A stretch of 64,000 nucleotides of DNA from Micromonospora polyrhachis (GTDB taxonomy: Bacteria; Actinomycetota; Actinomycetes; Mycobacteriales; Micromonosporaceae), in assembly GCF_014203835.1 (NCBI RefSeq), contig NZ_JACHJW010000001.1, forward strand, positions 1,984,001 to 2,048,000, given 5' to 3'. The position numbers and the translations under genes are program-made. The notes beneath the pieces were generated by a model. It had not been told where the DNA came from. It worked only from the letters and a program-made list of their open reading frames with translations, and made no database searches. Of this stretch, positions 23,678-33,612 are shown in pieces (the stretch's first letter is position 1; the number at the start of each line of letters is the position of its first letter).

Positions 23678-24596
23678 CGGTGACCGCGTCGAGCAAGGTA
23701 CGGGCCCCCAACGGCGTGTCGAGGGTGACCGTGACCGGATGGATCACCAGTTGCTCGGTGCACACCCCGCTCGGCCGGGTCACCCGGCCGCCGACCACGA
23801 CCGTGTCGTCGCGTTCCAGCACCAACGGGGTGATGTCCTTGTCGCAGGCACCTACACCGAGCCGGTAGGTCAGTTTGTTTCCTTCCACGGCGGCGACACT
23901 CTGCGCCGAGACGAGCTCCGTGCCGGGCTGGACCGGCGCCACGGACGGCGACGGTACCGCTGCGACCACCGAGGCCGCGATCGCCACCCGAGCCACCGGC
24001 GAGGACAGTTCCTCGACCGTGAACAGCCAGGCTGGCACCTGGGCCTCGCCCCGACTGGTACGGATGGCGACGGTGCCGAGCTGAGCCCCGGTCACGGTCA
24101 ACGGGATACACGCAGTGCTCGGCTCCGAGCTGACGCTGCCGTCCGGCCCGGTCGTGGTGGTCGGCGGTGGGGTCGCCGGCCGTCCCGGGCATCGTGGTGG
24201 GTCACCCTGGTCGATCTGCCGGTACGCGTCAACGGCGCTGACCAGCGGCACGGTGAGGGTGCCGTCCGGGAACTTGATGGTGCCATCGGCCGGGCTGGTC
24301 GACGGCAACTCGATCTGCTGGCGGTACCAACCGGCGAGGAACGCCTGCCGGGTGTCGTCGGAGAACTTCGGGTCGGCTGGCAACACGGTGGCGTCCTGCA
24401 ACGGGACGTACCCGGTCTGCCAGGGCTGGCGGTTCGGGGCGGCCTGCCAGGCGGTCGCGACGTCCACAGCCCGCTGTTCGAAGCCGGCCGCACCTCGGTC
24501 CGGCAGCGAGTCGGCGGGGGTGGGTCCGGCCTGCTGCGCGCAGGCGGCGATCGTCAACAAGAACGGAAGGCCCAGCAGGGCCGAGAACCGGCGCAT
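23649..24596 (-). CDS. Putative lipoprotein of unknown function
   Basis: 315 residues with a lipoprotein signal peptide: MRRF start, hydrophobic LLGLPFLLTIAAC, lipobox IAAC with Cys19. The mature part is secreted and membrane-tethered. It has no recognised domain, is rich in Pro and Thr, and contains a tract of four threonines after PPP. Four cysteines (about 136, 162, 250, 281) could form disulfides. It is convergent with the decarboxylase gene. I do not recognise the family. Confidence 0.75.
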   Translation of the reverse strand: MRRFSALLGLPFLLTIAACAQQAGPTPADSLPDRGAAGFEQRAVDVATAWQAAPNRQPWQTGYVPLQDATVLPADPKFSDDTRQAFLAGWYRQQIELPSTSPADGTIKFPDGTLTVPLVSAVDAYRQIDQGDPPRCPGRPATPPPTTTTGPDGSVSSEPSTACIPLTVTGAQLGTVAIRTSRGEAQVPAWLFTVEELSSPVARVAIAASVVAAVPSPSVAPVQPGTELVSAQSVAAVEGNKLTYRLGVGACDKDITPLVLERDDTVVVGGRVTRPSGVCTEQLVIHPVTVTLDTPLGARTLLDAVTGAPLLLTHS

Positions 24597-24710
24597 GTCA
24601 GGTCAGACGTGATCGCCCCTGACCCGGTTCCACCGGCCGGACAGAGACCCTCGAAAGGGTGAATAGACCCGCTGGAGGGGGGACCGGGCCCCTTCTGAAG
24701 AGGGGAACGC

Positions 24711-24745
24711 ACTGCGGCCCCGGTCGAAATGACCGGGGCCGCAGT
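24711..24745 (-). terminator. Terminator of tmRNA
   Basis: A perfect 15-bp stem (starting actgcggccccggtc on the plus strand) with a 5-nt loop gaaat begins 9 nt past the tmRNA 3' end on the minus strand. There is no long T-run. Confidence 0.8.
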
Positions 24746-24753
24746 ATCGTCCG

Positions 24754-25126
24754 TGGAGGTGCCGGGAATCGAACCCGGGTCCTTCGGCGCCTTGTCAGGG
24801 CTTCTCCGAGCGCAGCTCGCTATGCCTCTACTCGGCCCCTCCGATCACGCGAGCGAGTCGGTGTGACGGGCCCAGTCGCTGATTGATCTCGCCGCACGAA
24901 CCCCGCGACCGGGTTCGATTGGCCAGCCCTCTAGCTGATGCCGGCAGACTGGGTCGAAGGCACTCCCAGGCCGACAGACTTGCTACTCGCCTCAGGCGGC
25001 GAGAGCGAAGTCAGCGCGATTTTGCTTGGCGCTTATTGGTTTCCGACGACCGATTCACGAGACGACGTCGGCTTCCTCGGCTCGCTTCCCCTGCCGCAAC
25101 GTACGAAGTCGAAACCAGTCACCCCC
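24754..25126 (-). ncRNA. ssrA: Transfer-messenger RNA (tmRNA)
   Basis: 373-nt one-piece tmRNA on the minus strand. The 5' end GGGGGUGACUGG and the 3' end CACCUCC-A form an alanine-type acceptor with a G3-U pair, and the T arm is CCGGG-UUCGAUU-CCCGG. The internal tag reading frame is GCC AAG CAA AAT CGC GCT GAC TTC GCT CTC GCC GCC TGA, giving AKQNRADFALAA with the standard ALAA degradation end. It rescues stalled ribosomes with SmpB, encoded 217 bp upstream on the same strand. The CCA end is not encoded. Confidence 0.97.
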
Positions 25127-25270
25127 TAGTTGGCTGCCACTGTCTGTCGCAGCTATCCAAGACTAACGCCTCCGACGCTCGATCTCATCCCGGATATCGC
25201 CGGGTCGACCTCGGGACCGGCCGACTGAACCGACAAAAACCCGCAAATGTGATGAACGTCTCAGAGTTGA

Positions 25271-25348
25271 CGAGCTGATCTCACACCCGACCGGCTGGTC
25301 TCACACGTGACGGGCTGATCTCGACGCAACGGGCTGGTCGATTCACTC
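25271..25348. repeat. Four imperfect 19-20-bp tandem repeats abutting the smpB stop
   Basis: Units of the form c-ggctg-tctcacac-ga (25271-25290, 25291-25310, 25311-25329, 25330-25348) run through the spacer into the smpB stop codon. Similarity decays towards the gene. Confidence 0.7.
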
Positions 25349-25819
25349 CATACCCTTGCCGCGACGGCCGGCAGCCCGCCGTATCTCCCGGTCGGCGTCC
25401 CGTTTGGCCAGGTCCTGCCGCTTGTCGTATGACTTCTTGCCCTTGGCGAGTCCGATCTCCACCTTGGCCCAGCCGTCGGAGAAGTAGACCGCCAGCGGCA
25501 CCAGGGTAAGCCCGGTCTCCTGGAGCTTGCCGGTCAACCGGCTGATCTCGATCCGGTTGAGCAGCAGCTTGCGAGTACGCCGAGGCTCGTGGTTGGTCCA
25601 GGTGCCCTGGGTGTACTCCGGGATGTGCATCCCGTACAGGAAGAATTCACCGTCGCGCTCCTGAGCGAAGGCATCGACCAGCGAGGCGTGACCGGCGCGT
25701 AGGGACTTGACCTCGGTTCCGGTCAGCGCCAGGCCCGCCTCGTAGGTGTCGAGGATGGCGTAGTCGTGACGCGCCTTCCGGTTGGAGGCGACGACCTTCC
25801 GCCCCTTCTCCCGTGGCAT
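25343..25819 (-). CDS. smpB: SsrA-binding protein SmpB
   Basis: 158-residue partner of tmRNA that places it in the A site of stalled ribosomes. Family features are [50 protein letters not shown], and the basic C-terminal tail [20 protein letters not shown] that enters the mRNA channel. The ATG at 25819 has GGGGAC 7 nt upstream. It lies between ssrA and ftsX on the same strand, a common actinobacterial arrangement. Confidence 0.96.
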   Translation of the reverse strand: MPREKGRKVVASNRKARHDYAILDTYEAGLALTGTEVKSLRAGHASLVDAFAQERDGEFFLYGMHIPEYTQGTWTNHEPRRTRKLLLNRIEISRLTGKLQETGLTLVPLAVYFSDGWAKVEIGLAKGKKSYDKRQDLAKRDADREIRRAAGRRGKGME

Positions 25820-25874
25820 CTTGCGTCCCCACCCCTTCCGCTCCTCGCCGGACAGCCGCGCCATGCTACCCCGA

Positions 25875-25924
25875 AAGGAAGGGCCCCCTGTTATCGCTTT
25901 TTGCCGCGGAAGGGGCCCTTCCTT
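25875..25924 (-). terminator. 13-bp inverted repeat between ftsX and smpB
   Basis: Arms aaggaagggcccc and ggggcccttcctt pair perfectly around a 24-nt loop. It follows the ftsX stop and probably ends the ftsEX transcript. Related AAGGAAGGG words occur elsewhere in the window (for example about 23601), which suggests a dispersed palindromic repeat family. Confidence 0.6.
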
Positions 25925-25939
25925 CACCTCAGGGCGAAG

Positions 25940-26815
25940 CTACACCCGCAGGTAGAACCGCAGGGTGACCCAGGCGGTAAGCGCGCTGAACAGGCCACCG
26001 ACGCCGGCCATCAGCGGGAACATGAGCAGCACGCTGCTCCATTCCACCGGGGTCAGCAACGTGGTCAGGTCTCGCAGGGACCCGTCGAGCAGGAAGACCT
26101 TGGCCACCACCAGGGCACCGAAACTGAGGATCGAGCCGATCAGACCGGCCACCACCGCCTCCAGCACGAATGGTGCCTGGATGAACCAGTTGGAGGCGCC
26201 GACCAGTTTCATGACCGCCACCTCGCGGCGCTTGCTGTAGGCGGCGACCTGGATGGTGTTACCGACCAGCAGGAGCGCGGCGATCGCCATCACCGAGGCG
26301 GCGATCAGGGCCATCTTCTGTACGGCCCCGAGAATGGCGAAGATCTTGTTGAGGAGCGTCCGCTGGTCGACGATCTCCTCGACGCCCTCCTTGTCCTTGA
26401 AGCCCTGGTAGATCTGCTCGTACTGCTGGGGGTCCTTCAGTTTGACCCGGAACGACTCGGGCAACTGCTCCGGCTTGACGTTGTTCACCAGGTCCGGGGC
26501 GTCCCGGAACATGTCCTTGAACTGCTCGTACGCCTCCTCCTTGGAGACGTACCGCACCTCGTCCACGAGCGGATCGGCCTTCAGCTGCGAGTCGAGGTCG
26601 ACACGCTGCGCTTCGGGAATCGAGATGTCGAGGAAGACGGCCACCTCGAACTTGTCGAAGTACCACTCCTTCATGCTGTTGACCTGCAGATACATCAGGC
26701 CGCTGGCACCCAGCATGGTCAACGACACCGCCATCGTGATGATCATCGCGATGGTCATGGTCACGTTGCGCCAAAGCCCGACGAGCACCTCGGACAGGAC
26801 GTATTTCAAGCGCAT
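25940..26815 (-). CDS. ftsX: Cell division protein FtsX
   Basis: 291-residue membrane half of the FtsEX complex, which activates peptidoglycan hydrolases at the septum. It has the N-terminal TM, an extracellular domain (about 45-155, with VDEVRYVSKEEAYEQFKD typical of FtsX-ECD), and three C-terminal TM helices of the FtsX permease domain. The ATG at 26815 matches family starts. A 145-bp spacer separates it from ftsE; the pair more usually overlaps. Confidence 0.95.
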   Translation of the reverse strand: MRLKYVLSEVLVGLWRNVTMTIAMIITMAVSLTMLGASGLMYLQVNSMKEWYFDKFEVAVFLDISIPEAQRVDLDSQLKADPLVDEVRYVSKEEAYEQFKDMFRDAPDLVNNVKPEQLPESFRVKLKDPQQYEQIYQGFKDKEGVEEIVDQRTLLNKIFAILGAVQKMALIAASVMAIAALLLVGNTIQVAAYSKRREVAVMKLVGASNWFIQAPFVLEAVVAGLIGSILSFGALVVAKVFLLDGSLRDLTTLLTPVEWSSVLLMFPLMAGVGGLFSALTAWVTLRFYLRV

Positions 26816-26960
26816 CGGGGGTTCCTTCCGGATCTCCGCAAAGAGTTGTTCGTCGTCATCGACCGGAATCCGGCCTCCGCGTCACCGGACCTAGGGGTGA
26901 CGCTCCGGGCCGAACGGAGGTCGGGTCAGTGCCAACCGGTCGGCGCGCCGCAGAGCCGGC

Positions 26961-27641
26961 TCACCCGTACACGCCACGGGCCTGGTCACGTACGATGCGA
27001 CCGCTTTCGATCTCGATGACCCGGCGACGCATCTGGTTGACGATGTTGGAGTCGTGCGTGACCATCACGACGGTCGTACCGGTGCGGTTGATCCGGTCCA
27101 GTAGGCGCATGATCTCGATGGAGGTGTCCGGGTCGAGGTTTCCGGTAGGCTCGTCGGCCAGCAGGATCAGCGGCCGGTTCACGAACGCCCGGGCCACGGC
27201 GACACGCTGCTGTTCACCACCGGACAGCTCGTGCGGGTAGCGGTGTTCCTTACCGCCGAGCCCGACCAGTTCCAGCACCTCTGGCACCACCCGCCGGGCA
27301 ACCGCCTTGGTCTTGCCGATGACCTCCAACGCGAACGCGACGTTCTCGTAAGCCGTACGGTTCGGCAGCAGCCGGAAGTCCTGGAACACGCAGCCAATCG
27401 AGCGTCGGAAGGCTGGTCGCTTCCAGGAGCGCATCGCGGTGACATCGCGGCTGTTCACGACGACCCGCCCTTTGTTCGGCGTGACCTCGTGCAGCAGCAG
27501 CTTGATGATCGTCGACTTACCGGAGCCGGAGGGACCGATGAAGAAGACGAACTCACCCTTCTCGATCGACACCGAAACGTTGTCCAGCGATGGCCGGGAC
27601 GCCTTGGGGTACGTCTTCGTCACTTGCTCAAGCTGAATCAC
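26961..27641 (-). CDS. ftsE: Cell division ATP-binding protein FtsE
   Basis: 226-residue ABC ATPase of the FtsEX complex. Walker A is GPSGSGKST, the Q-loop is [12 protein letters not shown], the signature is [14 protein letters not shown], Walker B is [13 protein letters not shown], and the H-loop is VTHD. The GTG at 27641 gives the usual family N-terminus ([13 protein letters not shown]). There is no ribosome-binding site in front of it, so a leaderless or coupled start is possible. Confidence 0.95.
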   Translation of the reverse strand: MIQLEQVTKTYPKASRPSLDNVSVSIEKGEFVFFIGPSGSGKSTIIKLLLHEVTPNKGRVVVNSRDVTAMRSWKRPAFRRSIGCVFQDFRLLPNRTAYENVAFALEVIGKTKAVARRVVPEVLELVGLGGKEHRYPHELSGGEQQRVAVARAFVNRPLILLADEPTGNLDPDTSIEIMRLLDRINRTGTTVVMVTHDSNIVNQMRRRVIEIESGRIVRDQARGVYG

Positions 27642-27688
27642 GGGTGGTGAGTCTACGCGCTGTGACAAAAACGCCAAGTCCGACGCCC

Positions 27689-27722
27689 ATGCTCCCCGCC
27701 CGGTTTGTCGGGAAGGGAGCAT
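27689..27722 (-). promoter_or_regulatory. Inverted repeat between prfB and ftsE
   Basis: Arms atgctccc (27689-27696) and gggagcat (27715-27722) flank an 18-nt loop in the 118-bp prfB-ftsE spacer. It may be a partial terminator or processing site separating the two genes. The nearest T-run is about 20 nt further on. Confidence 0.4.
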
Positions 27723-27759
27723 TCCCTGGTCAACGGCCCTGGCATGAGCCCGATTCGGA

Positions 27760-28881
27760 TCAGCGCGCCTCGGCTTCGAGCTGCTGCTGCTTCCGCCAGC
27801 GGATTCCCGCTTCGATGAAGGCGTCCAGTTCGCCATCGAAGACGGCGGTCGGATTGCCGGTCTCCTGCTCGGTTCGCAGATCCTTCACCATCTGATAAGG
27901 GTGCAGAACGTAGGACCGCATCTGGTCGCCCCACGAACCGGCCACGTCGACCTTGAGTCCTTCGAGCTTGGCCTGCTCCTCCTGGCGCTTGCGCTCCAAC
28001 AGTCGGGCCTGGAGCACCCGCAGTGCCGACGCCTTGTTCTGTAGCTGCGATTTCTCGTTCTGGCAGGTCACCACGATCCCGGTCGGAATGTGGGTGATCC
28101 GGACGGCGGAGTCGGTGGTGTTCACGCTCTGCCCACCGGGGCCTGACGAACGGTAGACGTCGATCCGCATCTCGTTCTCGGGAATGTCGATGTGGTCGGT
28201 CTGCTCGGTCACCGGCAGCACGTCCACACCAGCGAAGCTGGTCTGCCGCCGCCCCTGATTGTCGAACGGGCTGATCCGCACCAACCGGTGCGTACCCGAC
28301 TCGACGCTGAGCGTGCCGTAGGCGTACGGAGTCTTGACCGCGAAGGTCGCCGACTTGAGCCCGGCCTCCTCGGCGTACGAGGTCTCGTAGACCTCGGTCG
28401 GGTAGCCGTGCCGCTCGGCCCAGCGCAGGTACATCCGCAGCAGCATCTCCGCGAAGTCCGCCGCGTCGACACCACCGGCACCGGCCCGGATCGCCACCAG
28501 CGCCTCGCGGGAGTCGTACTCCCCGGACAGCAGGGTACGAACCTCCATCTCCTGGATCGCCTTGCCCAACCCGCCGATCTCGGTCTCGACCTCGGTCAGG
28601 GCGCCGGAGTCACCCTCGGCCTCGGCCAGCTCCAGCAGCACGTGCGCGTCGTCGAGCCGGGAACGCAGGGTCTCCAGCTTGCTGATCTCGCCGTTGACGT
28701 ACGACAACTTGGAGGTCACCTGCTGGGCACGGGCCTGGTCGTCCCACAGGTCCGGCGCGGAGGCCTCCTCTTCGAGCTTCACCTTGTCCCGGCGCAGCCG
28801 GTCAAGATCCAGCACTGCCTCGATGTTGCGCAGCGTGGCGTCGAGGTCCTTGAGCTGTTCGGCGTAATCGGCAGCGGTCAC
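27760..28881 (-). CDS. prfB: Peptide chain release factor 2
   Basis: 373-residue class-I release factor for UGA and UAA stop codons. The codon-recognition tripeptide SPF is at 204-206 and the catalytic GGQ at 249-251. The frame is continuous, with no programmed +1 frameshift of the E. coli type, as is usual in actinobacteria. The GTG at 28881 gives the standard start [15 protein letters not shown]. The prfB-ftsE-ftsX-smpB order is a conserved actinobacterial block. Confidence 0.96.
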   Translation of the reverse strand: MTAADYAEQLKDLDATLRNIEAVLDLDRLRRDKVKLEEEASAPDLWDDQARAQQVTSKLSYVNGEISKLETLRSRLDDAHVLLELAEAEGDSGALTEVETEIGGLGKAIQEMEVRTLLSGEYDSREALVAIRAGAGGVDAADFAEMLLRMYLRWAERHGYPTEVYETSYAEEAGLKSATFAVKTPYAYGTLSVESGTHRLVRISPFDNQGRRQTSFAGVDVLPVTEQTDHIDIPENEMRIDVYRSSGPGGQSVNTTDSAVRITHIPTGIVVTCQNEKSQLQNKASALRVLQARLLERKRQEEQAKLEGLKVDVAGSWGDQMRSYVLHPYQMVKDLRTEQETGNPTAVFDGELDAFIEAGIRWRKQQQLEAEAR

Positions 28882-28995
28882 GACAGTCAAGAGTACGTGG
28901 CCCGGTCCGAGACCAGGGCACCTGCCACGACCATCGACCCCACCAACGCCGTCGTCGACCCCCACCCAGCCGGACAGCCCGCCATTCGCGGTCGA

Positions 28996-29511
28996 TCAGC
29001 CGGTAGGTGCGGTCTTCAACCAGGACAGCGCGGCCTTGTGGTAGGCGACAGCGAACTCCAGGGCGGCGGCCCCGTAGGCGTCCCCCGCCTTCTTCGCGTC
29101 CTTGGCCTGCTCACGGGCACTGGCGAGGGCCGCGGTGTGGTATTCCCCCGCCGTGGCGTAGAGGCTGCGCAGCTGGTTACCCGAGTGCTGCTCACCGAAG
29201 GCGACCCGCAGGGCGATCGGGTTGCGCACCGTACCTCCGGTGGGGTTCTCGACCAGCCAGCGGGAGAAGGTTCGCTTGCCGGCGGCGGTGATCGCGTACG
29301 GCTGGCTGGAACGGGGACCGGGCTTCCCGAGCCGGACGTAGCCCTGTTCGGCCAACGCTGGCAGTTCCCGGTAGACCTGACTGCGAGTCATCGACCAGAA
29401 CGGCGCGAGCCGACGTTCGGCGGCAGCCATCAGTTGCCCGCCGGTCATCGGTCCTTCGTGGAGCAGCCCCAGGAGCGCGGCTGCGGTTGGGTTGATTCCA
29501 GATTCCGCCAT
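28996..29511 (-). CDS. PadR-family transcriptional regulator
   Basis: 171-residue regulator. The winged helix is ALLGLLHEGPMTGGQLMAAAERRLAPFWSMTRSQVYRELPALAEQGYV, with the PadR wing (PYAITAAGKRTFSRWL). A C-terminal alpha-helical domain (Vir_Act_alpha_C type) provides dimerisation. The ATG at 29511 is used because family homology begins there. It lies alone, so target genes are unknown. Confidence 0.88.
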   Translation of the reverse strand: MAESGINPTAAALLGLLHEGPMTGGQLMAAAERRLAPFWSMTRSQVYRELPALAEQGYVRLGKPGPRSSQPYAITAAGKRTFSRWLVENPTGGTVRNPIALRVAFGEQHSGNQLRSLYATAGEYHTAALASAREQAKDAKKAGDAYGAAALEFAVAYHKAALSWLKTAPTG

Positions 29512-29909
29512 GCCCCATACGCTGCCACTTTGCAGTCGCTCCGTCCAGGATTTGACACAATCACCACCGGGTCGTGTTCCTATGTGCACTGTCTGTGGCG
29601 GACTGTCCGGTGAGGACGATCGATATATTCGAGCGAAGTGGGTCTATCGAACGGCGCGTGACGAGACGCGCCCCGACGGGGCGACTCACGCCCAGAACCA
29701 CCGAACAACGCCAAGGCTGACCCGGGGCACCCCAGGCTGCCCCAACGGGCAAACTACCGCAAATGGTACCATTCGCCGCATCACGCCAATCAGGCTAGAC
29801 AGATCCAACGGATCTCGTGAGCAGTTCGCCGGGGACCACGCGGGCCGCCCGAGCGATTCCCCGGCTGGCTGCCCCGATCGGGGATTTGCCGCCGGACACC
29901 TCCACTAGC
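29512..29909. other. Intergenic region between pruA and the PadR gene
   Basis: About 400 bp with no supported gene. It must hold the PadR promoter. The only distinct element seen is the AT-rich near-palindrome at 29620-29632. Confidence 0.5.
29620..29632 (-). promoter_or_regulatory. AT-rich near-palindrome, candidate PadR operator
   Basis: tcgatatattcga is a 13-bp near-perfect palindrome (TCGA arms) 109 bp upstream of the PadR start. PadR proteins usually autoregulate through AT-rich dyads. Confidence 0.3.
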
Positions 29910-31538
29910 TCAGCCCATGTGCGGGTACCGGTGGTCCGTCGCCGGCAGGAAGGTCTCCTTGATCGTCCGGGGTGACATCCATCGCATCAGGTTGTGCCAG
30001 GAGCCAGCCTTGTCATTGGTGCCACTCGCTCGGGCCCCACCGAACGGCTGCTGCCCCACCACCGCCCCGGTGGGCTTGTCGTTGACGTAGAAGTTCCCGG
30101 CCGCGTACCGCAGCTCCCCGGCCGCCCAGTCGACCACCCGGCGGTCGGTCGCGAAGATCGAGCCGGTCAACGCGTACGGGGCCACCGCCTCGGCCTGCCG
30201 CACCACCTCCTCGAACCGGACATCGTCAAAGACGTGCACGCCGAGGAGCGGACCGAAGTACTCGGTGGCGAACGACTCGTGCTCCGGGTCGTCGCACTCG
30301 AACAGGGTCGGTTCGACGAAGTAGCCCACCGAGTCGTCCGCGCTGCCCCCGGCCAGGATCCGGCAACTACCGGCACTGGAGATCAGGTCGAGCGCGGCGG
30401 CCTGTCGAGCGAACGCCCGAGCGTCGATCACCGCGCCACCGAAGTTGGTGAAGTCGGTGACGTCGCCGTACCGCAGCGACTCCACGGTTGCCACCAGCCG
30501 ATCCCGCAGCCCACCCTCCCAGAGCGAGCGGGGCAGATACGCCCGAGACGCGGCCGAGCACTTTTGTCCCTGGTATTCGTAGGCTCCCCGGATCAGCGCG
30601 GTGTGCAGGGCGTCCACGTCCGCACTGGCGTGTGCGACGACGAAGTCCTTACCCCCGGTCTCGCCGACCAGCCGCGGATAGCCGCGGTAGTTGGCGATGT
30701 TCTGCCCGACCGTTCGCCACAACTGCTGGAACACCCGCGTCGACCCGGTGAAGTGGATGCCGGCCAGGTCCGGATCGGCCAGGACCACCTCGGATACCGC
30801 GAGCCCGTCACCGGTAACCATGTTGATCACGCCGGGTGGAAGGCCGGCGGCCTCGAACAACCGCATCGTGAAGTGCGCGGCGAACTGCTGGGTCGGTGCC
30901 GGCTTCCACACCACGGTGTTGCCCATCAGGGCCGGCGCGGCCGGCAGGTTCGCCGCGATGGCGGTGAAGTTGAACGGGGTGATCGCGTAGACGAACCCCT
31001 CCAGCGGCCGATGGTCGAACCGGTTCCACGTGCCGGGCCCGGAGGCCGGCTGCTCGGCCAGCAGCTTCCGGCCGAACGAGACGTTGAACCGCAGAAAGTC
31101 GATCAGCTCGCAGGCAGAGTCGATCTCCGCCTGGATGACCGTCTTCGACTGCCCGAGCATGGTCGCGGCGTTGAGCGTGTCCCGCCACGGCCCGGCGAGC
31201 AACTCCGCCGCGCGGAGGAACACGGCAGCCCGCTCCTCGAAGGACAAATCACGCCACATCGGGGCGGCTTCCTTGGCGGCCGTCACCGCCGCCAGCGCAT
31301 CCGCGTTGGTTGCGTTGTGGGTGACCCCCAGCACGTGCTGATGCCGGTGCGGCTGCACGACATCGATCGCCGCGCCCCCGCCGATCCGCTGCTCACCGCC
31401 GATGGTCATCGGCAACGACAGCTGGTCGGTAGCGAGTTCCCGGAGCCGCCGGTGCAGGCTGGCCCGCTCGGTGCTCCCGGCCCCATAGTCGCGGACCGGT
31501 TCGTTGCGTGGTTCCGGTACGGAGAAGACACCGTCCAT
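29910..31538 (-). CDS. pruA: L-glutamate gamma-semialdehyde dehydrogenase
   Basis: 542-residue aldehyde dehydrogenase of the proline-catabolic P5CDH type, oxidising glutamate semialdehyde to glutamate with NAD+. Visible are the P5CDH N-terminus (NEPVRDYGAGSTERASL), ITPFNFTAIAANLPAAPALMGNTVVWKPA, the catalytic Glu in LVGETGGKDFVV, the catalytic Cys in EYQGQKCSAASRAYLP, and the C-terminal KPTGAVVGQQPFGGARASGTNDKAG. The ATG at 31538 has AGGAG 7 nt upstream. No putA-like proline dehydrogenase gene is adjacent in the window. Confidence 0.95.
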   Translation of the reverse strand: MDGVFSVPEPRNEPVRDYGAGSTERASLHRRLRELATDQLSLPMTIGGEQRIGGGAAIDVVQPHRHQHVLGVTHNATNADALAAVTAAKEAAPMWRDLSFEERAAVFLRAAELLAGPWRDTLNAATMLGQSKTVIQAEIDSACELIDFLRFNVSFGRKLLAEQPASGPGTWNRFDHRPLEGFVYAITPFNFTAIAANLPAAPALMGNTVVWKPAPTQQFAAHFTMRLFEAAGLPPGVINMVTGDGLAVSEVVLADPDLAGIHFTGSTRVFQQLWRTVGQNIANYRGYPRLVGETGGKDFVVAHASADVDALHTALIRGAYEYQGQKCSAASRAYLPRSLWEGGLRDRLVATVESLRYGDVTDFTNFGGAVIDARAFARQAAALDLISSAGSCRILAGGSADDSVGYFVEPTLFECDDPEHESFATEYFGPLLGVHVFDDVRFEEVVRQAEAVAPYALTGSIFATDRRVVDWAAGELRYAAGNFYVNDKPTGAVVGQQPFGGARASGTNDKAGSWHNLMRWMSPRTIKETFLPATDHRYPHMG

Positions 31539-31824
31539 CACAGGCTCCTGGTCGATCTCGACGACGATGACGAACCCGGATCCGCCGCTACCGGCCCCAA
31601 GGTTGGTCGGAGACACGGCGGGACCCGCGCCAATCATCCCATCGACCGCCGACATGTCCGACCCCACGACCGGGCGGTGTCACCCCGGCACCCGCACGGA
31701 CCGGCACCGCGCGGGCCACACAGGATGCCCGCGTACGCTGAACAGCCGGCGGCCCACGAACGCCGTGTCCCGTCTCCACCGCCAGACCGGTGCGGCGACC
31801 CGGGCACCCGTTGAAGGGGAGAAG

Positions 31825-33039
31825 ATGACGAAGCAGTCCGGTGCCACCGAGGTCCCGCACCCCGAGAGTTCGATCGAGCCCGAGCTGACCAAGGCGGACG
31901 ACCCGGTCACGGCCGATCCGGCCGGGGCGGACGACCCGACCGCAGCCGAGCCGGCCGGAGCGAACGACCCGGACGCCGAGCTGACCGGCGCGGACGACCC
32001 GGACGCCGAGGACGATCCGGTCCTGGTGGCCGACGACGACGCGTCGTCCCCAACCGAAGATCCTGAAGTGGTCGGCGCCCCCGCCGCGAGCATCCTCGCC
32101 GTTCTCGCCGTCGCCTGGCTCGCCGCGATGCTCTGGTCGGCACAGCGGACCATCTCCTCGTCCAGCGTCGACGCGATGACGATCACCTCGACCGCGTACG
32201 CGCTGCCCGGGGTGATCTCCGCCAGCCTGATCGGCGGTGCCGCCGTCGGGCTCACCCTGACCAACCTGCTGGCGCACTGGGGGGTGACCCGGGCCACGCC
32301 ACGCTTCGCCGGGGCGGTCGGTGGCGGTCTCGTCACCGGCCTACTCGCCGCGCTCGCCGTGACCCTCAGCTACGGTGACGGCCCAACGATCATGGTGCTC
32401 GCCGGCACCGCCGCCGCGGCGGCCACCCTCGGTGGCATCGCTGGAGGTCTGCGCAACGCGCCACCGGTTGGCGCGGTGGTCACCGCCGCCCTGGCGGCGT
32501 ACGTGGTGGCCCCGGTGCTGAACCTCTTCGAAGGCCCGTTGATGGACCTGTACGGTGCCGGCGAGACCGAGGCGTCCCGACTCGCCGCCGCCAACTGGTA
32601 CTCCCGTACCGGATGGATCATCAGCGGTCTGGTCGCCGGTCTGGTCGCGTTCGGCTACCTGCGGTGGGCCCGGCGCCGGGTGCTGACCCGTGACCCCGGG
32701 TACGCCCCGCTGCGCTGGACCGGTTACCTGGTCGCGGGTGCCGGGCCGGGCCTGCTGCTGGTCATCGCGGAGATACTCACCCGGACCGCCGGGGCCCGGG
32801 TGCTGGAACTGGCCGGTGCGCTCAGCGAAGCCGACCGGGCGGTGCAGAGCATGCTCGGCACCTCTCGGGTCGACTACGCGCTCGGGGTGCTCTTCGTGGG
32901 TGGGTTCGTCGCCCTCATCGCCTTCGGCCGTACCCTGCGTCCGGCAGCGCCGGATCCCGTGGCGGAGGCGGGAGAGGTGGACCCGGCGCAGCCCGAGAAG
33001 CAACCTGCGGTCGGCGCTGGCCGCCCGCACGGCGACTAA
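31825..33039 (+). CDS. Polytopic membrane protein with acidic N-terminal tail
   Basis: 404 residues. The first 85 are acidic and repetitive (Asp-Pro, Ala-Glu-Pro and Gly-Ala-Asp-Asp-Pro patterns), followed by seven or eight hydrophobic helices rich in Ala, Gly and Val and a short charged C-terminus. The ATG has GGGGAG 4 nt upstream. It is divergent from pruA. I recognise no family; comparable membrane proteins occur near secA in other actinomycetes, but no function is assigned. Confidence 0.75.
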   Translation: MTKQSGATEVPHPESSIEPELTKADDPVTADPAGADDPTAAEPAGANDPDAELTGADDPDAEDDPVLVADDDASSPTEDPEVVGAPAASILAVLAVAWLAAMLWSAQRTISSSSVDAMTITSTAYALPGVISASLIGGAAVGLTLTNLLAHWGVTRATPRFAGAVGGGLVTGLLAALAVTLSYGDGPTIMVLAGTAAAAATLGGIAGGLRNAPPVGAVVTAALAAYVVAPVLNLFEGPLMDLYGAGETEASRLAAANWYSRTGWIISGLVAGLVAFGYLRWARRRVLTRDPGYAPLRWTGYLVAGAGPGLLLVIAEILTRTAGARVLELAGALSEADRAVQSMLGTSRVDYALGVLFVGGFVALIAFGRTLRPAAPDPVAEAGEVDPAQPEKQPAVGAGRPHGD

Positions 33040-33060
33040 ACCCCGACCTGGGCCGAGCCG

Positions 33061-33112
33061 GCTCAGCCGGCCTCGTGCGCCTCGTGCAGGGCACGCTCAG
33101 CCGGCCTCGTGC
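33061..33112. repeat. Direct repeat of the 33.1-kb gene 3' end
   Basis: gctcagccggcctcgtgc occurs at 33061-33078 and 33095-33112 (34-bp offset). The second copy contains the last codons and stop of the minus-strand gene, and the first lies in the spacer beyond it. Confidence 0.9.
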
Positions 33113-33612
33113 AGCAACAGATCGAGTTCGGAGACGTCGTACCACTCCAACTCGTGATCCTCGGTGCCGTCGACGGTGAACTGAGCGTCCGGGTCACCGG
33201 CCAGCGCCTGCTCCACCACCGCCGTGGCAGCGGCGACGGCGTCGACCGCCTCCGAACCGTCGACGTGGAGTGCGGCGACCGACCGGGGGTCGATCGGGCC
33301 ATCCACCCGCACCGTGCTGGAGCCGAGTTCCGTGTCGGTACGGTGCACCCGATCAGCCGGCAGGTCCACCGAGACCACCACCCGCCGCGGCGGGGCGGCC
33401 GGGTCGGCATGCAACAGCCGCAGCGCGCTCTGCGCGGCCCGGGTGAAGGCGACGTACTCCAGTTCTTCCTCGTCCCCCTCGGCGTACCACTCCCGCAGGG
33501 TCGGCGTGACGGCGTGCGCCTCGGCGACGGTGAGCACCCCGACCCGCCGTAGCTCGGCCAGGAGCGGAACGGTGGCCGGGATATACACCCGGACGGCTTG
33601 CTGTGACACCAC
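33097..33612 (-). CDS. Conserved actinobacterial hypothetical protein (DUF6912-like)
   Basis: 171 residues. The N-terminal [20 protein letters not shown] and the internal [16 protein letters not shown] resemble a conserved actinobacterial family that I believe is DUF6912; the name is from memory. The C-terminus is acidic ([16 protein letters not shown]). No catalytic motif is evident. It is divergent from an excisionase-type HTH gene. Confidence 0.7.
   Translation of the reverse strand: MVSQQAVRVYIPATVPLLAELRRVGVLTVAEAHAVTPTLREWYAEGDEEELEYVAFTRAAQSALRLLHADPAAPPRRVVVSVDLPADRVHRTDTELGSSTVRVDGPIDPRSVAALHVDGSEAVDAVAAATAVVEQALAGDPDAQFTVDGTEDHELEWYDVSELDLLLHEAG

Noticed and set aside
24597-25342. 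Genomic island integrated at ssrA
   Set aside because: The tmRNA 3' end is followed by its terminator and ordinary genes. No integrase or direct repeat of the ssrA end is visible.
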